In this document: piece by piece, positions 22,499-34,300 of the stretch | Numbering within the stretch: the stretch's first letter is position 1 | Layout: each line of letters starts with the position of its first letter | DNA from: Pararge aegeria | Taxonomy: Eukaryota; Arthropoda; Insecta; Lepidoptera; Nymphalidae | NCBI RefSeq assembly: GCF_905163445.1 | Contig: NC_053180.1 | Span: 11,212,701-11,276,700 of the forward strand | DNA length: 64,000 bases | Direction: 5' to 3' | Program-made: the position numbers and the translations under genes | Notes under the pieces: generated by a model | What the model saw: the letters and a program-made list of their open reading frames with translations, nothing else | Databases searched by the model: none | Told to the model about the DNA's origin: nothing

Positions 22499-22936
22499 AT
22501 GCATAAAAGACAGTCTACACATGTATGTATAGGAGATCTAAAGCACCATGACAGAAACACTTGACATTGTACGCATTGTACTATTTGCAGATGACCGATC
22601 TTAAATAGGTCTAAAAGAGCTAGAATTTTTAAAATGTTCCCTAACTTTTTTTAGTTAACACGTTGACTGCTGCCTAACATTAACACGTTGGCTGCTGAAA
22701 ACACAACGTTTGTGTTGCATGCATAAAAGACAGTCTACACATGTATGTATAGGAGATCTAAAGCACCATGACAGAAACACTTGACATTGTACGCATTGTA
22801 CTATTTGCAGATGACCGATCTTAAATAGGTCTAAAAGAGCTAGAATTTTTAAAATGTTCCCTAACTTTTTTTAGTTAACACGTTGACTGCTGCCTAACAT
22901 TAACACGTTGGCTGCTGAAAACACAACGTTTGTGTT
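22499..22936. repeat. Direct tandem duplication, two copies with a 220-bp period
   Basis: ATGCATAAAAGACAGTCTAC at 22499 recurs at 22719, and the two units read the same to ACACAACGTTTGTGTT. I see no mismatch across about 216 bases, which implies a recent duplication. Confidence 0.9.
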
Positions 22937-23071
22937 TGATAACTACGTAACGCGTGTGCGGCTCGAACACGCTAGGCGTGTTAAAATAAATGTACCTACA
23001 AGGATGCGGCCGAACACGCTGGGCGTGTTTTTTCGGCGTTCTGCGAGTGCGGCAAACACAAACGCTGTGTT
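22920..23071. repeat. Cluster of AACAC...GTGTT palindromes
   Basis: Perfect dyads lie at 22920-22936 (AACACAACGTTTGTGTT; also at 22700-22716 in the other duplicate), 22966-22982 (AACACGCTAGGCGTGTT), 23013-23029 (AACACGCTGGGCGTGTT) and 23055-23071 (AACACAAACGCTGTGTT). The stretch is richer in CpG than its surroundings. Confidence 0.75.
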
Positions 23072-25581
23072 GTTTAAATATACTGTTAGAGCGGCCTTTA
23101 CGCAACAAGTGTGTTATACGTTACCGCAAGTACGTTTTATTAAATATTAGTTAAACGTTAACGCAATTACGTTTTATTATATATTAGACAGTATACCTAC
23201 TTAAAATTCGTTGTTTTGTGAGTTATCTAATCATTATACATGAGTGTTTTTCTTAATAATTCCCATGCCATCGAGAGAATTGACCATCACACGTATAACT
23301 AACAAGTTCATATAAAAAACATGTTTTCGACCAAATATTTGCAACAATAGTATAATACCATCGATCACTAAATAATACCCACCTAGATAATTGCATTGTT
23401 TTAAAATATTTTATAGGGACGCGAAATAGATATTGATATCGATATAGGATCGTCGTCCTATATTTTAGCATACTCTACAATGTTTTTCTGCAATAAAGGT
23501 ATCCGCAACATAAGTCTATTTGTATATTTTTTAATATTTGTACGCCTGAGTTCGCCTGCACTATTTTCATTGGTATCGGTATCGTCAATAATTTATTTTA
23601 TAAATATCGGTTTGCATTCCATTATACCGACAGAATTACAAAACGATGCATCCGCATCCTTATTTTTTCTTATCTTCTTAAGATTTGTAAGTACAACAGA
23701 ATTGGCATCTAGAACATTCTGCTTTTCTGAACTAATTTGTTTGTGATAAGAATATTAATGTGATAGAAGAACTCCACTTGTGAATTTTGTAATTTATAAT
23801 TTTATCCCGAAATATCTGTAATTCGAATATTTTCTGTTATTATTTATATGAATATTTTCTATTTTTTCTTAAATGCATTTAAGCAGTTATATTAAAGAAT
23901 AAATTAAAGAAGAATATATTATGGTGTAAGGATCAATTGAGAAATAAAACTATTGAATTGTTCATGATTTTTTTATTTAATAAAACAAACGATCAGTCTT
24001 TTTATACTTTTTGCGTTTAGAATATCATATTGCATATAATATTGTAAACAAACGAATTCAAGAAAAAGTGTCAAGTATTTTATGATACAAAACTATGAAC
24101 TATGTGTAATTACAAAAATCAAATTATGCTTCTCGATAAAGTTTATTCCATATCTATAACGAAATATGTTGATTTTTATCGAGAATTAAAACAATCTTAC
24201 ACATAAAATAAAAAACACAAGATTTTCACATATCACTATTTTATTTAATACCAAACATCCTAAGCGAGGTAACAAAGTAATTATTTGGATTAAAATAATC
24301 TACACCATAGCTTTTTACCTAAACATTTTAATAATAAAATTTATATGTACTTTATACGTGTTATCTCAGCGCAGTGTAACTAAATGAATTTTTAGACAAA
24401 TTTAGCACCTATACGAGGACTGTATATTGTCAATAAAATGGGATTAAGAATAGGTACGTAAAATTTATAATGTAATGTAAACCAGGTGCCTAGTATCAGA
24501 TTTTCTAACTACGATTATGATTGCAGTCTCTCGATTTCATATAAATTGTAGTTAACTTTCACGCGATCGATTGAGTAAACGTATGAAATCTTACGCTAGG
24601 CTCCCTGATCAAATAAACGGTATGCTTATCATATCCTGGAACCTTCAACCCACACTGTTGGTTGCACTGCCTCATAGTAGTTTCTGAATACAGTTGATAG
24701 TAATGCGAAAGTGACATAAACCAAAAGTAAGGCTTAAAAAACGTACAAATTGTTTGATAAGTCTAATTAGACCATACATTTCTATTGACTACCATCAGGT
24801 TTGTGGTTGTTATATTTTATAAATGTGAAAGTTCTTTCGCTCAGAAACAGAGTGACAGATAGCTTTTTTTGGCATATACTTGAGAGATAGACACGATATA
24901 AGCCGTATATATCCCAGGGAAAGAAAAATTACGAGGGCAATGGCTAGTAGAGAATACTTCGATTTTCATTCTTCGTTCCGATAGGCCTACCGTCCAGTAT
25001 GTTTATAAGCGTGCCGGATTCTATTCTACCTTTCTTCTAGTTTTTATCTTGCATACTTTTATGAATTAACTTGACATTTGGTATAAAGCACTTTTGAGAA
25101 TAGCTTTTAAATTATAATATCTAAAAGCACAATTTCCCAACTCTTATCTGCAATATAGAGTTGTTAGACGTTAATGTAAATTTTAGAAAATAAAATAATT
25201 GTTTCTACTATTGTCGTAAAAAAGTAATAGGCCCGATTTGACATTTGTCATCGCGACGTAACTAGTTATGGAACCATAAAACTCGGTACTCGATACTCAC
25301 GATAAATCAATTCAAGTTTGTATCATCAGTACTTAATTGATATGATTATGTATGGTAAAGTGTTCGTTCGTTCAAAGTATTCCTTTAACTTCACAACCAC
25401 TTCGCGTGACTGGCTGTTGATTGTACGTCCACATGTTTAAACAGAGTTCGTACTATATAACAACAAACACAAAAAGCGAGTCAAATCACTATGTTTAAAT
25501 CAATGTCCAAAGTAGAAGAGCCAAAGTTAACGTAATAGTAAACAATATATATCACTACAACTATCAATACAACTTTACAAG

Positions 25582-25638
25582 ATGGGGAACGAAAAACTGC
25601 GCAGTGCGCGCGGGGTTTCTTCAGTCATGTGCCGCTTG
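25582..25638 (+). other. Possible isolated first coding exon
   Basis: ATG at 25582 opens 19 codons (MGNEKLRSARGVSSVMCRL) that end at a good donor, TTG|GTGAGA. The surrounding GC-rich patch, CTGCGCAGTGCGCGCGG, stands out from the AT-rich flanks and could be promoter-like. No downstream partner exon was found, so this is weak. Confidence 0.2.
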
Positions 25639-28012
25639 GTGAGATACATCAACTCAGACTCATTATTTAGAACCTAGTATCGTCAATTCAAAATTATATT
25701 TGCGGCTTTGAGAAACAAGTTCATTCTTTGCAGTAAAGATTACTACGCAATATTTTAATTTGAATAATTTCGATATTCAGTAAAAAAAATGGTTACAGCT
25801 CTATTATAAAAAAAAAAAAGACTGAGAACGTAACTGTTTTTGGAACGTTTCGCAACAATTATAAATTGCATGATACTATGAAGTAAGCGCAAAAAGAATA
25901 CTCGCGATATATTCTTTCATATTATTTAACGTCCCAAAAAAATTTACGTATTTTTTAAAACACTGTATGTAATTGATTTAAATTTTTTTGTTTCTTTCAT
26001 TTTTGTTCCAAGTTACATTCTATGGTCTTGCACAAATGTCAAAACGGGCCTATTACATTTTTCCGACTATAGTACCCTTTGATATTTCATGTTATTTAAC
26101 GTCAAACTCACGTGAGCGCGTCACCAGTCATTTTATAACAAGGAAAAAACGTCATAGTTTGACAACTACCTACATAACAATTGATGGTTTCATGTAATGG
26201 CGGTGTGATCCACACTCCGTTCAGCGGCTACCCAGTTTCGCAAAAATATTTGTTGTGTGCAACCCACACATTGTACCTGTGTGCTGAATAAGTGTGATGT
26301 TCGCAAATCATGCCAGTATTTTGGCTATCCATTTGATCACTTGCAGATCTAATTTCAACATATTATAAGGTCTTACGCGGCCCGTAAGACCTCATAAGAG
26401 ATCATAATAAGTTACAATAAAATATATATAGTACAGGAGTCTCGACATTATCTATCCTTACAAACATAGCGTAAAGAATTTATTTTTATTTAGTACGTAG
26501 TCGTACGTACGTTCATCTGCACAGGTAGGTATATTCAAAGCATTGTTTATGATGTTCGGTTTCATTACTAGCATACAACTCATAGCAGCACATATATATT
26601 ATGAGGGAGAAGCAGTTTTTAGTAATTCATGCTTTCTGGGCGACCAAATTACACAAATTTACAAATCAAGGAAAAACACAACAGATGAACTGAACTTTCT
26701 ACGCCGATATAAACTTTTACTACATTTTTACCTTGAAACTTAAACAAAACCCTTATATTAAAAATATAAGAATGAAGAAATTTAAACGAAATTGGCGTAA
26801 CGTGGTAGGTAGAAAGCCCTAAAATATAAATTTATCAGTAATACTTATTAAATTTAACTTATGTTAATTAAATAATAACTTCGACAAGAATTGCTTTATT
26901 CCACTCGATAAACATATCTCGCCTAGCTCTGTTACAAAACATGATCAAACTTTCGTAAATTATATAACAAGTAAAGCGGTGAAAGTTATTTATTTTTTAT
27001 TTTTATTACACTTTTTTAAACAGCTAATTACTAGTTTAGTTCAGCCATTTTATAAAATGACTTTGATATAAATGAAAGTAGAAAACAAAAACATTTTGAG
27101 GGTATCGTTTTGATTTACATAAGAATGTATTGTTGTAATTTTGACCAAAATATATATTTGAAGTACAGGAAAAAGAATCTTATCTAAGCATTAACTTCAG
27201 TTCAGATTAGTATCAGATTAGTGAACTGTGCATCTTAAGCCATTTTTAATTACACATTTGTGCAGATTGTGTTGCACATAAATACCTAAACCTCGCTTAA
27301 TTAACATGTCTAAAAGCACTGCTCTACTTTGACAGTATTTTTAGGTATGTCAATTTAGCTTTTAGAGATTCATGTACAACAAAATTGGTACCATTGTTGT
27401 TTTATTATTATTTTTTGTTGTAAAGATTGCAAAATACATTTTTTTTTTACTGCAAAGATTACAAAAATATCAGCATGAAACTTTTCTATGATGATTCACT
27501 TAAACGAGAAATACTTAATGGCTTAAATCATTTAAAATAACATACAATTTTAGTAATAAACTAACTGTCAATAACAAGCAGAACACACGGAAATTTGTTA
27601 TTTACTCAGTAGACACTGTATTTATAACAATGCAATGTATAGCTTTTATCAAACAAAATAAAAAAACCTCTCTTATATTATATATATGTAAAGAAACATA
27701 GGTGTTTTCACACTCCCTATTTCCTATTATTTTTCTATTATTATTAAAACTAAGTTTTTTTTTCATATTAAGTAAAATGCACTTTGCAATTTTGTCCAAT
27801 TATATATTAAAAAAAACGCCAAATGAAAACAATTATAGCGCCGGAAGTAATGTATTCTTTGAATATAATTTATGCCCCTGGCACTAATAGAAAACATTAT
27901 TCATTACATACTGCTTTCATCCAATATTTCTTTAACTAACTATAAATGTATAATCTGATTCGGATATATGATAAAGTACAAATTCAGCGAATTATTTATC
28001 ATATACATATAA

Positions 28013-28018
28013 TTTATT
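28013..28018 (-). other. Candidate poly(A) signal of the RBM33-like gene
   Basis: The minus strand reads AATAAA about 163 bases after the stop codon at 28181. Other AT-rich hexamers occur nearby, so the site in use is uncertain. Confidence 0.35.
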
Positions 28019-28180
28019 TTTTAACAGAAGTTTAATATCGCAAACATATTTCAAACTTGTCTACTGCTTTAGAACAACACAAGCAATGTATAAAATGCTA
28101 ATCAATCGAGTGCAGCTTAGTATATGTTAATTTTAATAATAATAAACATTTTTAAAAGATCTATTGAAGACGAATCGCTC

Positions 28181-28312
28181 TTATTTTAAGGAAACAGTGA
28201 GTCGACTGGCGGCTACCATCTTGTTGTTAAATTTCTTCTTGAAATTCTCCGCCGCTACTGATGTCTTGAATGTTATTTTAGCGCTGCGTTCCTCCTTATC
28301 CAAACTTAAATT
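28181..28312 (-). CDS. RBM33: Terminal exon of the RBM33-like gene: second half of the RRM
   Basis: The acceptor TGTTCCAG precedes 44 codons including the stop: NLSLDKEERSAKITFKTSVA, a short FKKKFNNKM helix and a final RLTVSLK strand. It continues in phase 0 from exon 17, which ends TLAGNDVQ at 33579. Together they complete the b1-a1-b3-a2-b4 order of an RRM with a degenerate middle. It is too short to appear as a long open frame. Confidence 0.85.
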   Translation of the reverse strand, partial: NLSLDKEERSAKITFKTSVAAENFKKKFNNKMVAASRLTVSLK

Positions 28313-31300
28313 CTGGAACATCAATCCCTTGTTTTCATGTGACTAGCTCTTAGACTATATTCGATACATGCCTTACATTACAATAAAACTAAGTACATGT
28401 CCACAAAGAATGCACGTAATAGGCTAAATATTATAACAACAGATAATCATATAATGTAAAATATATCTCACGCAAAAACCTTTGTAAAATATACCTTATC
28501 TTAAAATAATTTACTAATAAAATTGAAATAATAGTGAAACAACATTATTTCAATTATTTGAATTCATTATAAAATATCACCTTCAACCTATTTTATATAG
28601 ACTATATAAATTTGCTTTAAGAGGATACATTTGGTCTTATAAAGTATCATTTGATGCATTTAGTTATCCCGCAACATAGAAATCTATATAAATGTGTTTC
28701 TTTTCATTTGGTAGAAAATATTTATAGATTAATTAATCATCATCAACACACAATGAAAAGGGTATAGGCCGTAGTACGCTGGCCAAGATTTGTGGACTTC
28801 TCACGCCTTTAAGAACGTTATGAAGAACTCTCAGGCATGCAGGTTTTATCGCGATGTTTTAGCCACATAACTTAGAAAAACCGGGGTTGTATCACGCCCC
28901 CTCCGCGAAAAGTGAAGAAAATATTGATTTATTTATAGAGATTAATTAACATTGCAAAATTCTGTAAAACAATTTGTTATTTTACTATATGTTATTTAAC
29001 TCTTTTGAAATTGGATTATTATTTGTAATTTGATTACAAGTAACTTAGAATGGACGCTTTAAAGGTCCATTCCAAGTTACTTGTCTAATTCTTAGTCTAT
29101 AATAATTTAGTTGGAATATAGAAATATAATAGTATTGGCTTTATAAAAGAATGGCATCGTAAAACTTAAAAAAATCGAATATATCGTTAAATTATTCTTT
29201 AATGCGGTAGTATTTAATAGATTAATACATAATGATGCCGGTTCTGCGGAACCCATCTGTCAATTAAAACAAATTAATACGTCTAAGGTCCGTTTTTCCA
29301 CCTTCTGACATGTCTTGAATAGCCTAAACATAGGTTTTGTCTCTTTCTTACTTTATGACAAGACACAAAGATATAAATTGTGAATAAGCTATCCCACACT
29401 TATCAGATGGTGAAACAGGCCCTAAAAGTAGTATTATACTTGTCCACAGAAAAAAATTGTGAGGATAAAACTATTTCCGACCTTTTATTTGATTTGTCTT
29501 TTATTCTAAATCTCTGTTTAAGAATCTTCTAAGGCCCGTCATAATAAAACGATGTTCGTGACGTGACGGGTTCTCAAGTTCGACCTAAAGCATAGTTTGG
29601 AAAATTTATTTATTATAATAGAATATGTTTTTAGTCCGGTAAATACGGGCTTCAGAAAAACTTATATCAAACATGAAAATAGTATGAAATCTCAATAATA
29701 TTCTCTAGTACACAAAAACAATTATTATTTAATTTTGGAGGCAATATTTAATTCACCTGGGGTGGTTGTAAGGCTGACTAAAACTGATTTCACATTGAGT
29801 GAAAAGCTAGCAAAGCTATACAAAAAAAGGATTTTTTTGTTTCCTTGGCTCATTTCTTATCTATTTAATTACTTATAACCGTCGAATTAAAGGAGAAAGT
29901 AGAAACGTAGTTAACCTGTTAACATTTTACTAAAAAAGCTACTGAACCAATTTTGATGCGGTTATTTGCATAACCAAATGGCACAGGCGTGAGATTTATT
30001 TACTGATTTATTGAGTGACACTACTAATATTAGTCACGAAACAGTGACAATTTGGGATTCAACAGAAACTGTTTTTAAGTACACTTAAAGCATAATGTTA
30101 TAGGAATTAGAGCGGTAATAAAATAAAAAGAAACTACAAATAAACTAAAGAAGTAAGCCTTAAAAGCCTTGGTTGGGTAAGGTTTTTATTTAAAATTAAA
30201 AAAAAATTATAAAAGGAGCAAAATCGGGCAAATTTTTTCACGGCAATCGAAAACTACCGATATTTTAAAGGGATTTATTTTTCTTTATTACATTTCATCC
30301 AATTTTATTGCATCGATAAATGATCGGTTTGAGAGGTGTTCGCCTGTGCACCGAGCAATTCAGGATAGGCGGTGCACGCGCTACGACCTTATTCGTTCAC
30401 GCGCAAATATATACTAAAGAGCGGTTTGATATAGTGTTCCCAAACCAATTTGCTAGAACGAAATCGAAATGAAGCAACCGTTTTAGCCAACCCACGTTTT
30501 TAACATTTAGGGCATCAATTTCATATTACAGTAAAATTACAGATAAATCACTGAGAAACTAACTTTCATTCTATAGAAATCGCCTTAAATATCGCCTCTT
30601 TAGTTTGTAGGGAATATTTTAAGTAACTTTAAGAGAAAGACAAGATATTAAAACCTAAATAGAATTATTGACGTTTTACGAAAATGTTGTTTTTTATTTA
30701 TTCTTGAATAACCTAAAAAAAATCTCATTTACACATAAATAATATGATAACTTACCCAACCATCGCTGATTACGGCTTTGCTTACAGAAGATTGCTTAAG
30801 AACTAATAGCTAAATAACTTCAGAATATGGCATCACTTAGCAAGTTTTACACTGAGCCCTAAGTCTTTAAGTTAACAAACGTCACATCGAAGCTCCGTCA
30901 ATCAATCAATACATTTCGGACCCAAAATCACGATTTGACTAACTTCATACGTGCAGGAGAAACGGATGAATCAAATCGTAATTTTTTGATTTCTAAAATT
31001 AATTATATATTCGATACTTTTAACAAAACAATAAGTAGAAGTAGGAAATATTTTATGATTTTCTGAAATGCATTGCAATATAAGCATTAATTCTTGTATT
31101 GTACCATTCAAAAAGTATATTAAGTAGATTTCATATAATTATTTGTTTATAATTGAGTATACTATACAAAGACCTGGCTCGACTCCCGTATATTTATGAA
31201 ACATCTCTTTTGACGGAACAACGTTACTCCGTTTTTAAGTTTGTTAACTTAATAGCTAGGGATTATTCCTATCTTTCCCCCTGCTCTAGGGGGGAGGAAT

Positions 31301-34300
31301 TTATGGGCACTTATCAATTGAGTGTCAGATCACGCTTAAATTAGGGTTTCGTTGTCATGGAAATAAAGAAACCTTCTTACCATAGACCACCAAACAAAGT
31401 AAAGCAATGTTAGAAGCAATTGTTTTTGCAGTTTATTTGTCTGTCTAACTACACTATATACACACGTTACGTCACGTCAGTAACACGTCTGAATCTACCA
31501 ATATAATGTCTGTGGTCAAGTTAGTTGGTTGTAGATTCAGAAATATTCGACTCTAATAAATAAATAAAAATTTGGTTATGTGGCAACTGTCTAGAATTGA
31601 TCGGATTGCGTTCATTTTAGAGTCTCTTAGGTGCGCAATACATAAGCATCAGTATTTTTAATCTGTTAATGAAATCTTAGAATGCTTACCATGGTGTTTT
31701 TATGTTCAAGATGATTTCATAATCTGATTATTATCTAAATGTTATAATAATTGTTGAAGATTCGGAGCAGCGTAGAGGATCAAAGATCGATAAGCCAAAT
31801 CCCCCGCTTATATGATACCAGCAGATATCACTTTTATTAATAGTCTGAGGATGACGATGTTATAAAGCAGTAACAAGCTATACTACTTGTATCGTCTTTG
31901 AGAAAATTATAAGTTACAGGTAAGGTCAGGTCGTCATCAAGGTAATTCAATAAAGGTAACTTGTATGACCACGAAACCCTAAAACAGATTTTTTATCTAA
32001 CACTTGGTTAATACTTGTATCATATAGTTCTTATGTCTAGTGCTTATCATATAAGTATACAATATAATAAATAAATATCACAGTTTATGTCACAAAAAAT
32101 GTAATATCACAGATCAATTAAGGTGTGGGAGATACTTTAAATATTTTCTATCTCTATTTTCTTCTAATTAAATAAATTACAGAAATAATGGTTACTACAA
32201 TATCTCATCGTAGTTTTGGTTCTTCAATATAGAGAATCTACGAAAGGATTTTGATAAACAAAGCATAGACTAAGCGGTTAGGAAGCGGCCTAAAACTAAA
32301 GTTGACTACAGAGAAAAATATTTAGTCAGCTCTAGAAAACTATAGTTTTCCAATTATTATTACTAACTAAAACTTCAAAGCTACCTTTTCTTATTAGAAG
32401 TTCAAATAATGGATCGGACTCAAACTACTATACTGGATCCGATACAACCTATTATAACGTTAAAACATTAAGTTTAAATATAATATGAATATATTTTATA
32501 CGAGTTAGAAAGACCTTTTTCGCGTGTATACTAGCTAGCTCCCTTTTATTTTATTTTACTCTTAATTTAAAAAATATATGCAAGTTTGCATAATAAGCGA
32601 AAAGAATCTTAAGATATCTAATAAGGCAAATACTTTTATTAAAAAAGTAGCTGTTGCTCGCTTTCTTCTTACGCACTTGTTAGGGCTTTGTAGGAACCCG
32701 TGCAAGCCGTTTGTTATTCCTGGGATACAAATTTACTCCCCGAGTCTTCAACTAACTCTGCCAAAAATCTAGTTTATTAGTTGCATAGTTAGAACGGATT
32801 TGTCCTACAAACAAACCAACAAGCATACTCTCGTATTTCTAATATAACAAAGGATAAAAACCAACCAACGGACCATGTGAAGGCCGAAATCGAACGTCCG
32901 AAAATCCTCTACATGAATGCGCAAGAAAAGCAACCATTAGGGAAGAGTGGCGACGGATTCTAAAGCGAGTCACAACACCCAGATTGCGACGAGTCTGTCA
33001 AAACTGTAACGACTAAGAAGAAGATGGATAAAAACTGAATATCCAATGTATTAGTATCGTATGATCAGTTCCGCGCATATTTTGAAATTTTGTTTTTACC
33101 TACAAGATCCGATGAGACGAAAAATATTTTTACTCCAATTAAAACACACGCATAATTTTATTCCAAAACAATTTGACAATAATGTAGTATGACAAACTGT
33201 CGTTGTTAAAAAGAAGTTAATATTTACAGCATTTCATGAGCGTTCAAAAGCTAAGTGCCGTGTTAAAATAGAAGGTGAGCCTCGGACTGCGAAGGAAACT
33301 TTTAACTACTGCAAAACCCTGTGAACTATAGAACAGTACACGCTATTTTAAATTCTACACTATACCAAATCGTTTTATGTATTATACAGATTTAAAGATA
33401 ACGTTAATATTTTAAAATATAGGAAAGACAGAATATTATCGTGACACCCTACCGATCCCCTAATGTGCATTTGATGGAGATTTTTCCATACATACTTAGG
33501 TCAACGGAATCAGAGAGATCAACATAACAAAACATTTAAAGCATCTCCAAAAATGGCCTAAACCTAAAATACAGTTACCTGAACATCGTTTCCTGCCAAC
33601 GTGTTTAATCGGGTGTCAGTCATTCCGTGAGGCAAGTTGGTAACTATGGCCAAATTCCCGTATTCTTCCAGTAATTTGTCCTCATCGATATCCGAACCGC
33701 TCTCATACTCAATGGTCGGTTCATTTTGTATAACGATCCGGGTCTTTTCGGACCCGATAGCGGTGCGGACCGCGCGGCTGAATATACCCGGATTGGGTTT
33801 TGTTGGGTCATTTTGGTCTATGCGCGAAAATACAGATTTCTCCTTTGTTTGTATTTTGCGTTGGAGTATCACGCGACGATTCGGGAATTTAGGTTTGTCG
33901 TCATCTTTCTCTGGCTGCTATGAAAAGGAGAACTTTTGCTTGTTATGTTTTCCATTAGAAATTGCATGTGTAAGTTACAAATAACTGAGGAAACTTATTT
34001 TATAGAGATAGAGAGAGAGAGAGAGAGATTATAAAAATCAATTGGAAAAACTGCTCCATTTTATTTTAAAGACAGCCGCTGAAAAATGTGCAATTGCCTT
34101 GAGCTATTCCAGATTATAATCTGATTCGGTGCCGAATTTCATGCAGATCCGTGCAGCTGTTCTTGAGTAACAAGCATCCATCCAAACTATCGCATTTATA
34201 ATATCAGTATATTTAGGGTAGAATTGAAAAGTTGACAATGGAGTAATGTTTAATCATTTATCACAAGTGAACGTGAGATATTCGCTTAAAATGCAAATTG

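Larger units (their letters stand above)
21595..28180. other. Intergenic region between converging ERMP1-A and the RBM33-like gene
   Basis: It contains the 3' untranslated ends of both genes, whose limits are unclear. It also holds a short GACA run near 21850, a 220-bp tandem duplication, a group of short palindromes and long AT-rich stretches. Open frames here (for example 23480-23746 +) are short and lack family resemblance. One possible isolated first exon is noted at 25582-25638. No convincing additional gene is seen. Confidence 0.6.
28313..33578. other. Large last intron of the RBM33-like gene
   Basis: This intron is 5266 bases, AT-rich, with no coding exon recognised. It contains a truncated reversed SINE-1 (28738-28915), a 20-bp-arm hairpin (29036-29084), a MITE-like repeat (29285-29425) and a Helitron-like fragment (32686-32845). 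Open frames at 31153 and 32578 (+) have no family features. Confidence 0.7.

Noticed and set aside
22499..22936. CRISPR array or LTR pair
   Set aside because: Only two adjacent units, no spacers and no internal coding region; the genome is eukaryotic.
23480..23746. 88-codon hydrophobic + strand frame
   Set aside because: AT-rich DNA readily gives Phe/Leu/Ile frames; there is no splice or family support.
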